Assembly: GCA_023417655.1 (NCBI GenBank)
Contig: JAEZFD010000040.1
Span: forward strand, 1-64,000
Direction: 5' to 3'
Length of the DNA stretch: 64,000 nucleotides
From: Planctomycetota bacterium
Lineage (GTDB): Bacteria > Planctomycetota > Planctomycetia > Planctomycetales > Planctomycetaceae
This document shows positions 8,117 to 17,025 of this stretch, piece by piece. Made by a program: the position numbers and the translations under genes. Numbering within the stretch: position 1 is the first letter of the stretch; each line of letters starts with the position of its first letter. The notes under the pieces are model-generated. The model was not told where the DNA came from, did not search any database, and saw only the letters and a list, made by a program, of their open reading frames with translations.

Positions 8117-9421
8117 TCAAGCCCCGGAGATGACCACGGCGCTTGCTTGCCCGAGTCGGGTAAAGTTCACATTCAGGAAGGTCTTGTTCTGGGTCGGCAG
8201 CGGTGCATTCTGCACAATGTTGATCCCCAGTTCCTGGTCTGGTTCCTTGCAATTGAAGGTGACCGGGACAGATCCGGCCATATTCAGATTGAGAAGAGAG
8301 CCAACCAGTTCAATAAACCCGCCGGCGGCTCCCGAATTTCCAAGGACCCCCTTCAGAGAGGTCACTGGAACACTTTGTTCACCAAAGAGCTGTCGCAGAG
8401 CGGCCGCTTCACTACGGTCGGCATCCGGAGAGGCCAACCCGTGAGCGTTGACATGACCAATGTCCTCTGGCTTCAGGTTGGCGCGACGGAGCGCTCCACG
8501 TGCGGCATTCAGCACGGCCTGGGTAATGTCTGCTTCACCGGTCGGGGACGCGACGCAAGAAGAGCTACCACCGAGCAGGTAACCATAGATGGTTGCTCCC
8601 CGCTGCTTAGCATGTTCTTCTTCTTCGAGGAGGATACAGGCGGCCCCTTCCGAGGCGACCTGACCATTCCGTCGGGTGTCGAATGGTTTGCAGCTGTTTT
8701 CTGGCTCCGCTTCATCGAACCCGAGCGGATCCGTGAGTCGGGCGTGAATGGCGCGGACCGGGTGAATTCGAGTCCCGGTTCCTCCGACAAGCATCATGTC
8801 GGCGGCACCGCGTTCCATGATATTGAGGGCTTCAGTCAACGCGACGCCGGGAGAGGCTTCGTCCAGGGTGACCGAGTTGTTTGGTCCGCGGGCGTCTGTG
8901 AAGATTGCGATGTGGCAGGCGGGCATGTTGGGGAGGTATTTCAACATCCACAACGGTTCCATCTTCCCCATGCCGTCTGTTCCCCAGCGGCGGAACTGAA
9001 AGACTCCGACATCGTCTTTGCAGGCGATCGCCGGATCGATCATCGTATCCGGAGGGAAGAACATCAGGTTGGCGCCATAGAGCACGCCAATTCTCTGGTG
9101 GTCGACAGTATTCAGGTCAAGTCCTGAGTCGGCCAGACACTGCAGTGCGGCAGCAGTTCCCAGCTGAGTCTCGCGCGACATCAATTTGATGCTCTTACGC
9201 TGAGATTTCAGGAAGTCCTTCTTGGCTGATTCCTCGGTAAAACCACGAACTTCACCACCGATGCTACCCGGTGTGGCGGCATTTCGGTGAAGTTCTGTCG
9301 GGCCAATTCCGGATCGACCAGCCTGGAGGTTCTCCCAGAACTGTTCTTTGCCGATGCCGATCGGTGAAAAGACCCCGATACCGGTAATCGCGATTCTACG
9401 CTTCTGTTCTGATGACGTCAT
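8117..9421 (-). CDS. FabF-like ketosynthase lacking the active-site cysteine
   Basis: A 434-aa thiolase-fold protein aligned end to end with beta-ketoacyl-ACP synthase II (FabF). It starts RIAITGIGVFSPIG and keeps the AHG histidine (H327) and the catalytic lysine context SLKG (K357). The nucleophile is gone: where FabF has TACTSG this protein has DEASPG, putting Ala189 at the cysteine position. The second histidine is also replaced, KG-H becoming KG-V359. A condensing activity is therefore unlikely. By analogy with chain-length factors or KSQ domains it may be a decarboxylase or a heterodimer partner, but no ACP or active ketosynthase gene adjoins it. Confidence 0.85.
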   Translation of the reverse strand: MTSSEQKRRIAITGIGVFSPIGIGKEQFWENLQAGRSGIGPTELHRNAATPGSIGGEVRGFTEESAKKDFLKSQRKSIKLMSRETQLGTAAALQCLADSGLDLNTVDHQRIGVLYGANLMFFPPDTMIDPAIACKDDVGVFQFRRWGTDGMGKMEPLWMLKYLPNMPACHIAIFTDARGPNNSVTLDEASPGVALTEALNIMERGAADMMLVGGTGTRIHPVRAIHARLTDPLGFDEAEPENSCKPFDTRRNGQVASEGAACILLEEEEHAKQRGATIYGYLLGGSSSCVASPTGEADITQAVLNAARGALRRANLKPEDIGHVNAHGLASPDADRSEAAALRQLFGEQSVPVTSLKGVLGNSGAAGGFIELVGSLLNLNMAGSVPVTFNCKEPDQELGINIVQNAPLPTQNKTFLNVNFTRLGQASAVVISGA

Positions 9422-9503
9422 TTTACAAAATTGGGGCTACGGGCTGCAGACGAAACCCTGGCAATTCTTGCCTTCACGATGTCGCTGCGTCGATCGGCTC
9501 TCA

Positions 9504-9535
9504 CAACGAATCATTCCTAATGGAATGATTCGTTG
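9504..9535. repeat. perfect 14-bp inverted repeat upstream of the ketosynthase-like gene
   Basis: CAACGAATCATTCC (9504-9517), TAAT, then its exact complement (9522-9535), about 83 bases upstream of the start at 9421. With no U-tract and a short loop it fits a dimeric regulator operator or a 5' leader hairpin of the minus-strand gene. Function unknown. Confidence 0.6.
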
Positions 9536-9622
9536 CTGCTGCCAACAGACCATTCTTCTTGAAAGTCAATCCCATTCGCGAGGGTGGCGAACACTTCCGA
9601 CATGACGGTCAGGCCGCATCTT

Positions 9623-9653
9623 GAATCCGGGAATGGCAGTGAATCCCGGATTC
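9623..9653. repeat. 10-bp inverted repeat in the 9422-9793 gap
   Basis: GAATCCGGGA (9623-9632) and TCCCGGATTC (9644-9653). It lies in a 370-base gap that holds no convincing gene, upstream of the ketosynthase-like start and downstream (in minus-strand terms) of the permease start region. It could help terminate the peptide-transporter operon, whose last gene ends at 9794. Confidence 0.5.
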
Positions 9654-9793
9654 GGAAAACGGATGCGGATACCACTCTCTATTGGTTGTCGGCTTTTCAG
9701 CCGATCCCCGAATAGCCACACCTTTAATTACCTTCTTCCCGTATGGGCCGGGTGTCATATTCTGACGAGATTTGCCAACCCTGCAAAGGCCGA

Positions 9794-10882
9794 TCAGGAC
9801 CGTCCCGCTTCACGAAGTCGCGGATCGGTAGCGTCCTGAAGTCCTTCTCCGATCAGGTTATACGCCAAAACCGTCAAAAATACTCCCATCCCAGGAAAGA
9901 GAATCAGCCACCAATTGTGATAATTTGCCTGACCTGAACGTAAGAGTTGACCCCAACTCGGGTTCGGCGGTGGAGGCCCAAAGCCGATGTAACTGAGAGC
10001 GGTTTCCACGAGGATTGCTCCTGCGATTCCAAATGTAATCGGCACAAGCACCGGGGCCAAGGCATTTGGCAAAAGGTAGCGGAAAATGATCCTTCCTGAG
10101 CCTGCTCCCAGCACCTTGGCGGCGGAAATGTACTCCATTTGTTTGAGTTTCATGAATTCCCCTCGCGTCAGTCGGGCAATTCCGGTCCAGCCTGTCAGGC
10201 CGATCACCGCCATCAGGTGAGTAATGTTGGGAACCTCTACGAGTGACACCAGCGCAAGGATCAGAATCAGCGTCGGGACGCACATGACGACTTCGATCAG
10301 GCGGCTGAGCAGAATGTCGATCCAGCCTCCGAAATATCCCGCCAGCCCTCCCAATGTGATGCCGATCGCAGCAGCGATTCCCATCGAGACGAAGCCGACG
10401 AGCAATGCGGTTCGGGTTCCATGGACCATCTGTGCGAAAACGTCATAGCTGCGAGAATCCGTGCCGAACCAGTTCAGCCGGCTCGGCGGACCGCTCTGAG
10501 GATTGGCGGGACGCCCGGGAAATTCTCCTTCAGCGACAGAGCGTTCCGGATCGTTGTAGTTCAGCGGCCAAATGGCCCAACTGTCGGGATCAGTCTCTTT
10601 CAGAGTCACGGGATACCGCTTAAAGAAGGGCGCTCCGGAGAATTTTGCTTCAAATCGAGGGTAGAAGTACCCCAAGCAGGGAAAATAGATCTCCCCCTGA
10701 TATTTGCAGATGATCGGTTTGGTCCCGACGATGACGGGAGAGAGGACCGCCACGACGGCAAGAAAGGTGACGAGTCCCAGCGCCAGCATGGAGAGCCGCC
10801 GTCGACGGAACCGTCCCCAAGACTCTGTCCAGAATCCGGGAGAAGGGGCATCGTTCTTCACTGGGGCTGCCGGTGTATTCAT
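9794..10882 (-). CDS. oligopeptide/dipeptide ABC transporter permease (DppC/OppC type)
   Basis: A 362-aa inner-membrane permease of a peptide-type ABC importer. TM1 is near residues 32-55. A long periplasmic insertion follows (about residues 56-150), ending in the NWFGTDSRSYDVFAQMVHGTR segment that precedes the permease core in this family. The EAA loop reads YISAAKVLGAGSGRIIFRYLLPN and contacts the ATPase. It is the third gene of an operon with the solute-binding protein (12196-14127) and the DppB-type permease (10960-11943). No ATPase gene follows in the operon, so the ATPases must be encoded elsewhere. Confidence 0.9.
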   Translation of the reverse strand: MNTPAAPVKNDAPSPGFWTESWGRFRRRRLSMLALGLVTFLAVVAVLSPVIVGTKPIICKYQGEIYFPCLGYFYPRFEAKFSGAPFFKRYPVTLKETDPDSWAIWPLNYNDPERSVAEGEFPGRPANPQSGPPSRLNWFGTDSRSYDVFAQMVHGTRTALLVGFVSMGIAAAIGITLGGLAGYFGGWIDILLSRLIEVVMCVPTLILILALVSLVEVPNITHLMAVIGLTGWTGIARLTRGEFMKLKQMEYISAAKVLGAGSGRIIFRYLLPNALAPVLVPITFGIAGAILVETALSYIGFGPPPPNPSWGQLLRSGQANYHNWWLILFPGMGVFLTVLAYNLIGEGLQDATDPRLREAGRS

Positions 10883-10959
10883 TCGACTCGGGATACTCTG
10901 GATGAAAACCGTGGGGCTGATTTACGAAGGCGGTGTCACGAGCTCGGGGGAAGTCGTTA

Positions 10960-11943
10960 TCAATCGTCGAGCCGAATTCGCGGATCAACGATCGCATACA
11001 GGATGTCGGCCAGTAATTGTGCGGCGAGCGTGATCACTGCAAACATCAGAGTCAGACCCATGATGGTGGGGTAATCTCTTTCCTGAATGGATTCGAACAT
11101 CTGGCGTCCCATGCCGGGCCAGGTGAAAATCTGTTCGACAATGATCGAACCACTGAGGAGTGCCGGGAGCATCAATCCCAGCTGCGTGACCAGGGGGATC
11201 AGCGTGTTTCGGAAAGCATGTGTCCAGATCACGCTGACGGGACTAAGCCCTTTCGCGCGAGCGGTGCGGATGTAATCCTGTCGCAGAACCTCCTGCATAT
11301 TCGCGCGAATGAACCGGGCGTCATAGGCCAATCCGCCGTATGTGAAGACCGTGATGGGCATCAGGATGTGTAAAAATAGATCCCAGGTTTTTCCCATCAG
11401 GCTCAGCTGTTCAAAGTTGTCGCTCGTCATTCCATACAGCGGAAGCAGTTTCCAGTGGACGGCAAACAACAGCTGAAGAAACAGCGCTGCGACGAAGGAT
11501 GGGAACGAGTAAAGCATGTACAGGATCGTACTGAGAACCCGTTCATCCGGACGGCCATCTCTGGCACTGCAATACAGTCCGAGGGGAATCGACAGCAGAT
11601 AGCTCAGGATCATCGCCGGTACTGACAGCAGAAGGGTCGGACCGATTCTGTCGCCAATGATCTTCGTGACGGGTTGCTTCCGTGAGAACGAATTTCCAAG
11701 GTCGCCCTGGAAGACGTTCTGCATCCACTGCACGTAGGCGAGTGGCCACGGCTTGTCGAGGCCATAGGCGGCTTCAAGCTCTTTGATCCGCTTCGGGGTC
11801 ATCTGCTTGGACGGATCTGTTTCCGCCATGTTGACCGTCAGCGGAGTGCCAGGCATGTTCCGTATCAAGGCAAAGATCACGAATGTGATCAGAAAGAGCG
11901 TCATTGCCCCAATTGCCAGGCGTCGAATCAGATACGTCAGCAT
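10960..11943 (-). CDS. oligopeptide/dipeptide ABC transporter permease (DppB/OppB type)
   Basis: A 327-aa permease with the standard DppB layout: a TM1 start MLTYLIRRL, a short periplasmic domain (MTPKRIKELEAAYGLDKPW) and five further membrane segments. The EAA-type loop reads YIRTARAKGLSPVSVIWTHAFRN. It should form the channel with the DppC-type product 78 bases downstream. An inverted repeat lies in the roughly 250-base gap between the binding-protein gene and this one, which may lower permease expression relative to the binding protein. Confidence 0.92.
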   Translation of the reverse strand: MLTYLIRRLAIGAMTLFLITFVIFALIRNMPGTPLTVNMAETDPSKQMTPKRIKELEAAYGLDKPWPLAYVQWMQNVFQGDLGNSFSRKQPVTKIIGDRIGPTLLLSVPAMILSYLLSIPLGLYCSARDGRPDERVLSTILYMLYSFPSFVAALFLQLLFAVHWKLLPLYGMTSDNFEQLSLMGKTWDLFLHILMPITVFTYGGLAYDARFIRANMQEVLRQDYIRTARAKGLSPVSVIWTHAFRNTLIPLVTQLGLMLPALLSGSIIVEQIFTWPGMGRQMFESIQERDYPTIMGLTLMFAVITLAAQLLADILYAIVDPRIRLDD

Positions 11944-12155
11944 GTCACGCTCATCTGGTCTCCCTGCCCGCCGAGCGTTGGGCTTCGACGGGGATTATGG
12001 AGAATGGTCGACTGGAACTCTGAAATCCTTCTCAGGAGACTCACTGCATTTCCGGGCTCGCCGATACGGCTCTATTGACTCGACGGATGGCGCTTCAGGT
12101 GTGAACCGTCTCGGCTTCCATTAAATCAATTCGCGAGGCCGCATTGGAAGATCGG

Positions 12156-12179
12156 AGGGGCTGAGCGGGATCAGCCCCT
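12156..12179 (-). terminator. intra-operon hairpin after the solute-binding protein gene
   Basis: AGGGGCTGA (12156-12164) and TCAGCCCCT (12171-12179) form a perfect 9-bp stem 17 bases past the binding-protein stop. Without a U-tract it probably attenuates or protects the mRNA rather than ending all transcription; the permeases continue downstream. Confidence 0.6.
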
Positions 12180-12195
12180 GCTATCGATGCCAACC

Positions 12196-14127
12196 TTATG
12201 GGGTTGCCACTGACCAGATCGAACCGAAGCCGGGGCTGTAGTGGTACGGCCCTCGTGGGGAGAACATGTATCCCCGCAGCTTCTTGTTGAACGCATAGAA
12301 CGAACTGCGGTAGTACAGCCATGTGTAAGGCTGTTCTTCCCACAGAATTTCATCAATCTCTCGATAGATCTCGGCCCGTTTTTCCTGCTTCATTTCCTTC
12401 AGTGCTTTGGCGAACAGTTCGTCCACTTTGGCATTGGAGAAGTTGGTGTAGTTGCGGCTTTCACCGGTCTTCCACAGGTTTTCAGTGGTGGAAGGGTCGG
12501 TCCCTGTTCCCCAGCCGCCGAACATGGCCTGGAACTTTCGATCCTGAGCGAGCTGCTGCATCACGGTGAATTCTGTCGGCTTCACGTTACATACGATTCC
12601 GATCTGACTCAGGCTTTCCCGCAACGACGAGCAGATGTCAACACGCGACTGATCGTTGGAGCACATGATGCTGAACTCGAATTTCACCTTCGATCCGTTG
12701 ATCGTCTTGTCCAGAACTCCGTCGCCGTCGGTATCCGCCCAGCCGGCCTCTTTCAGCAGTTCCTGAGCTTTCTGCAGGTCCTGCTTGTATGGTGTGCGTG
12801 GCTTCAGCGGCGCGGCCCAATTGCCTTCCGGGAATTCGCCGGTCGCTTGCTCATACAGACCGTAACAGAGCTTGTTGAGAATCTGGTCGTAGTTGACTGC
12901 GTAAGACATTGCCTTCCGGACGCGAACGTCACTGAAGTATGGAGTCTTGATGTTCCAGCCGAAGTAGAAGTAGACCCACTCGACTCCGCGAACCTTGGTG
13001 TTCAGTCGGTAGAATTTGTCGTCTCCGGTCTGCTCGACCCATTCGCGTGGCTGGAGGGCCATCTCATTGAGCAGTCCGTCGTTCAGAGCGAGTCGGGCCG
13101 TGTTGCGGTCTTCCATCACGCGGAAGCGGATCAGCCGGTAGTACGGCTTTTCACGAATCTGTTTGCCATCTTTCATGTACCAGTCTTCGCGCCGCTCCAG
13201 CACAATCTCCTGACCTTTAGCGCGACGCAGAATTTTGTACTGACCGCCGACGACAGGATTCTGTTCCTGCTTCTGGTGATAGCTCGTTGTCACCAGAGAG
13301 GCATCTTCTTTGACCGACTTTTCATAGATGTGCTTTGGAATAATTGGGAAGTTACAGTTCCAGACGTTCGTCGCCAGTGCTTCCTTGTGGAAGATGACGA
13401 ACGTGTGCTTGTCGTAGGCCTTAACCCAGCGGAGCTTGTCCGTGCCGGTCCGGACTGCTGGGACCGGGACATCCGGATTCATGATCGTCTGAAATGAGAA
13501 CTCGACATCATAGGCCGTGATGGGGGTGCCATCTGACCAGACGAGGTCATCCCGAATGACGACTTTGTCATAAAGCAGGTCTTTGCTGGTCTGCCAGGAG
13601 ACCACGGTTTCGCTCGGGGCAAACGGCTCCATATTCCAGTCGAAGCTGAAGAAGCCGATGCCGGTCAGGCTGTTAACGTCGTTATCCGACGTGGAGCTGG
13701 CGAGAATGGGGTTCGTCGAGTTGATATCCCCGTTGAGATGCCGATTGATCTCGGCATCGAAGTTCGCATCTTTCTCTGCGGCGGGAGCCCGACTTAGAGC
13801 ATTGAGTATCTTTTCATTGTCCGCGGTGCTGGTGTTCTTCAGTTGAAGAGCGGCTTCTGCGGTTTCGGTCTGCGGGTGCTTCGCAAGCAGCTCGTTATAC
13901 CGATCCATGATGTTGATGACGGGCTGAGATTCCCATTCCGCCTTCGCATCCAGTTCTTCGAGCGTCGGGGCAGTGAATGGTTCGAGACCTTCAGGAGCGT
14001 CTCCATCGGTGGAGGCCGTAGAACCTGATCCTCCCTTTTTGTAGTCGGGTGCCGTTGGGCAGCCGCTCAGAGTGAACGACATGATTCCACAAGCGGCAAC
14101 GAGGAGGAGGTTTCGACTCACCATCAT
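12196..14127 (-). CDS. lipoprotein solute-binding protein of a peptide ABC transporter (SBP family 5)
   Basis: A 643-aa extracytoplasmic binding protein for the downstream permeases. It begins with a lipoprotein signal ending in the lipobox LSGC, followed by a Gly/Ser/Thr-rich linker. The family 5 binding fold starts around residue 130 (WQTSKDLLYDKVVIRDDLVWSDGTPITAYD). The start at 14127 is preferred over the longer frame because AAGGAAG lies 8 bases upstream. The likely cargo is peptides, but family 5 members also bind nickel, haem or oligosaccharides. The protein is longer than a typical DppA because of an N-terminal helical segment (about residues 40-110). Confidence 0.9.
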   Translation of the reverse strand: MMVSRNLLLVAACGIMSFTLSGCPTAPDYKKGGSGSTASTDGDAPEGLEPFTAPTLEELDAKAEWESQPVINIMDRYNELLAKHPQTETAEAALQLKNTSTADNEKILNALSRAPAAEKDANFDAEINRHLNGDINSTNPILASSTSDNDVNSLTGIGFFSFDWNMEPFAPSETVVSWQTSKDLLYDKVVIRDDLVWSDGTPITAYDVEFSFQTIMNPDVPVPAVRTGTDKLRWVKAYDKHTFVIFHKEALATNVWNCNFPIIPKHIYEKSVKEDASLVTTSYHQKQEQNPVVGGQYKILRRAKGQEIVLERREDWYMKDGKQIREKPYYRLIRFRVMEDRNTARLALNDGLLNEMALQPREWVEQTGDDKFYRLNTKVRGVEWVYFYFGWNIKTPYFSDVRVRKAMSYAVNYDQILNKLCYGLYEQATGEFPEGNWAAPLKPRTPYKQDLQKAQELLKEAGWADTDGDGVLDKTINGSKVKFEFSIMCSNDQSRVDICSSLRESLSQIGIVCNVKPTEFTVMQQLAQDRKFQAMFGGWGTGTDPSTTENLWKTGESRNYTNFSNAKVDELFAKALKEMKQEKRAEIYREIDEILWEEQPYTWLYYRSSFYAFNKKLRGYMFSPRGPYHYSPGFGSIWSVATP

Positions 14128-14581
14128 CCGTTCAGCTTCCTTTGCATGAAGGGCGAAGCACCACATCTGCCAGCCTGGCCGCAATCAACTTGCGTGCCAT
14201 GCGTGCTGGTCAAACTCCGTGTGCCGGATTGTGTCAAACATCACTGCCGTCGGCAAGAGGCAATGATTGTAGGAGTTGCGTGAATTGTGAGGCACTGGCG
14301 ATTTCATTCGGGTTGGCGGGCTCCCCTGCTGTGCGGTGTGACACTTCCGCGCGTAAACGGGGCTCAGGATGACTCCTGAAAGTGTCCGGGGAGTGCTGTT
14401 GAATCGATTTTCCTGATTTTGGGCCTGCGGAATTCTGACAGGAGCCTTGCTTCGAAATGACATTCACATGGAGGAGAGCGTACACTTTCGGAGTCTCGTT
14501 CAGTGTGCTGTCGCTTTCGCGATGCCTGACGGGCTCCCTGTGACTTTCCAGCATCCTTTCATTTGGTTCAGGTTTCCGTCC

Positions 14582-15418
14582 ATGTCCTCGACCGGCCTTC
14601 CTGCGACTCAGCATGCCCCCTACACCAAGGCATGGTACGAAAACATGAGGGATCTGATGGGGGAAGGAGCTTGTCGCCAGCTGGGAATTTACGCCGTTCC
14701 TGAGGAGTTCGTCCTCTCGGTCGTCATTCCGGTTTACAATGAACTCAATACCCTTCCCGTCCTGCTCGAACGGGTGAGAGCGGTTCCCCTGAAAAAGGAA
14801 ATCGTGCTCATCGATGATATGAGCAAAGATGGGACGCGCGATCTGCTGAAGGACTACGCGGAGCGTGAATGGAACGACCCGATGAACAAGATCGTCGTCG
14901 TCTTCCATGAAAAGAATCAGGGAAAAGGAGCCGCGGTCAAAACAGGATTCGGAATCGCGAGCGGCGATGCCATCATCATTCAGGACGCCGATCTGGAATA
15001 CGATCCCGCTGAAATCCCCCGCTTGCTGCAGCCGATCGTCGAAGGTCGAGCTGACGTGGTTTTTGGCAGTCGTTTTCTGGGAGATCAGCCGCACCGGGTG
15101 CTTTACTTCTGGCATTATGTCGGCAACAAGGTGCTGACGACGCTGTCGAATTGCTTCACCAATCTCAATCTGACCGATATGGAAACCTGCTACAAGCTCT
15201 TCCGTCGGGACGTGATTCAGCGGATCCAACCCAAGCTGGTCCAGAACCGTTTTGGAATTGAACCGGAGATGACGGCACGGGTCGCACGCCTTCGCTGTCG
15301 CATCTTTGAGATGTCGATCAGCTATGACGGCCGGACCTATGCACAAGGAAAGAAGATTGGCGCAAAGGACGGCTTTCAGGCTCTGTGGTGTATCGTGCGA
15401 TACGGGCTTGCCGACTAG
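14582..15418 (+). CDS. family 2 glycosyltransferase (polyprenyl-phosphate sugar transferase-like)
   Basis: A 278-aa GT-A glycosyltransferase resembling dolichol/polyprenyl-phosphate mannose synthases. The catalytic core starts at about residue 44 (LSVVIPVYNELNTLP). It has the DDMSKDGT nucleotide-sugar segment, KNQGKGAAVKTG, and the metal-binding QDADLEYDP. No C-terminal membrane segments are present, so it is the soluble form. It probably moves a sugar from a nucleotide donor to a lipid carrier for envelope glycans. The start at 14582 gives a family-typical N-terminus; the open frame extends upstream to 14447 without a recognisable domain. The next gene begins 129 bases later. Confidence 0.88.
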   Translation: MSSTGLPATQHAPYTKAWYENMRDLMGEGACRQLGIYAVPEEFVLSVVIPVYNELNTLPVLLERVRAVPLKKEIVLIDDMSKDGTRDLLKDYAEREWNDPMNKIVVVFHEKNQGKGAAVKTGFGIASGDAIIIQDADLEYDPAEIPRLLQPIVEGRADVVFGSRFLGDQPHRVLYFWHYVGNKVLTTLSNCFTNLNLTDMETCYKLFRRDVIQRIQPKLVQNRFGIEPEMTARVARLRCRIFEMSISYDGRTYAQGKKIGAKDGFQALWCIVRYGLAD

Positions 15419-15546
15419 ATCGCCCCCTGTTTGGAGTAGTCAATCCTCCATCAGCGCGTCATGATACGAGCATGACTCGGCACGACGTGCGAGGCGAAGC
15501 AGCGCAGGCGTCCCGAGGTTCTCCCGGTCTCCTGACAGAAAGCCGC

Positions 15547-16881
15547 ATGATGTCCCACCTGTCTCGCCGCTCCTTCCTGAAAACTGCTGCCATCGGCGGG
15601 CTTGCCCTGCCTGCTCTCGTGCGATCACCGGCCTACGCGGCCGCGAATGAAAAATTGAATCTTGCCGCGGTCGGCGTTGGCGGCAAAGGCTGGTCGGACC
15701 TCACTTCAATCGCAGCCAGCCCACACGTCAATGTTGTCGCGATTTGCGATATTGATGAAAGCAAGGACTTTCTGGGGCGCGCCGCAGAAAAGTATCCCAA
15801 GGCGAAACGCTTCACTGATTGGCGGAAGGTGCTGGAAGAGTCCGGGATCGACGCCGTGCAGGTTTCGACCCCAGACCACATGCACGCTCCCATTTCACTG
15901 GCAGCCATGGCTCTCGGGAAGCATGTCTACTGTCAGAAGCCGCTGACACACACGGTCTTCGAAGCCCGTGCGATGCAGGATGCCGCTGCGAAGGCAAAAG
16001 TCGTCACGCAGATGGGAAATCAGATTCAGTCCCATCAGTTCTATCGTACTGCCACTCAGCTGGTGCATGACGGCGCGATCGGAAAGGTGAAAGAAGTTCA
16101 CTCCTGGCAAGCTGGTAACCCCAGCTGGCGGAAGTGGACCGATCGTCCTGCCGGCAGCGATCCGGTTCCGGCCGGAGTTCACTGGGATAACTGGCTCGGG
16201 GTGGCTCCAGAGCGTCCATTCAAAACCGGTGTCTATCACGCCTTCAACTGGCGGAACTGGCAGGATTTTGGAACGGGTCAGCTTGGCGACTTCGGTTGCC
16301 ACATTCTCGATCCTGTCTTCACAAGTCTGAAGTTGACGGCCCCGCTTTCTATGGCTGCGAAGGCACCAGAATTCGGCAACGAAGCCTGGCCGACGAGCAC
16401 GAATGTGGAGTACGTCTTCCCAGCGACCGAATACACCGTTGGTCCCACGATCAAGGTGACTTGGCATGACGGAGCGGGACAGATTCCAGCCCCGGAAAGT
16501 GTCGGTCTCCCCGCCGGTGCGAAGCTGCCTGCCGCCGGATCAATTCTGATCGGCGAAAAAGGCTCGCTGGTGATTCCACACGTGGCGGCCCCCCGGTTGT
16601 ATCCCGAAGAGAAGTTCGCGGAATTCAAGTTCCCTGAAGTGGCTGCCCGAGATCACTACATCACTTGGGCAGATGCCTGCCGTGGTGAAGGACATACAAC
16701 CTCGTTGTTCAGCTACTCCGGTCCACTGACCGAGACAGTGCTGCTCGGAACGATCGCGATCCGACTGCCAGGCGAGAAGCTGGAATGGGACGCAAAGGGG
16801 CTCTCCTTCAAGAACTCTTCGAAGGCCAATCAGTGGTTGAGCAAGCCGTATCGCAAGGGATGGGAACTGACCAAGGTTTAA
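15547..16881 (+). CDS. Tat-exported Gfo/Idh/MocA-family oxidoreductase
   Basis: A 444-aa NAD(P)-dependent oxidoreductase-like protein carried by a Tat signal (LSRRSFLKTAAIGGLALPALV). The Rossmann start reads LAAVGVGGKGWSDL and the dinucleotide-side motif CQKPLTHTV corresponds to the family EKP. The C-terminal half has the Gfo/Idh/MocA beta-sheet. Exported members of this kind are numerous in planctomycetes and are thought to bind the cofactor before export and to oxidise sugars. ATG codons at 15547 and 15550 are equivalent choices; the longer frame from 15385 would overlap the glycosyltransferase. Confidence 0.9.
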   Translation: MMSHLSRRSFLKTAAIGGLALPALVRSPAYAAANEKLNLAAVGVGGKGWSDLTSIAASPHVNVVAICDIDESKDFLGRAAEKYPKAKRFTDWRKVLEESGIDAVQVSTPDHMHAPISLAAMALGKHVYCQKPLTHTVFEARAMQDAAAKAKVVTQMGNQIQSHQFYRTATQLVHDGAIGKVKEVHSWQAGNPSWRKWTDRPAGSDPVPAGVHWDNWLGVAPERPFKTGVYHAFNWRNWQDFGTGQLGDFGCHILDPVFTSLKLTAPLSMAAKAPEFGNEAWPTSTNVEYVFPATEYTVGPTIKVTWHDGAGQIPAPESVGLPAGAKLPAAGSILIGEKGSLVIPHVAAPRLYPEEKFAEFKFPEVAARDHYITWADACRGEGHTTSLFSYSGPLTETVLLGTIAIRLPGEKLEWDAKGLSFKNSSKANQWLSKPYRKGWELTKV

Positions 16882-16937
16882 CCCGCATTGCTCTTCCGAC
16901 AGCCGCGAAACGCGTCTCAGTCGGCACTGACAAATGA

Positions 16938-16978
16938 AGAGAGGCCTTCACTCATATTGGGTGAAGGCCTCTTTCGTT
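16938..16978. terminator. bidirectional terminator
   Basis: AGAGGCCTTCAC (16940-16951) pairs with GTGAAGGCCTCT (16961-16972), followed by TTCGTT and preceded by an A-rich stretch. It separates the convergent oxidoreductase (+) and alpha/beta hydrolase (-) genes. Confidence 0.85.
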
Positions 16979-17025
16979 GGATGCTTCAGAACGCACACTG
17001 GCAATTCTGTGCGAGACCTGAACCT

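Noticed and set aside
12241..13497. 418-codon plus-strand frame antisense to the solute-binding protein
   Set aside because: Shadow of the well-supported lipoprotein on the other strand; it has no domain and no start signal.
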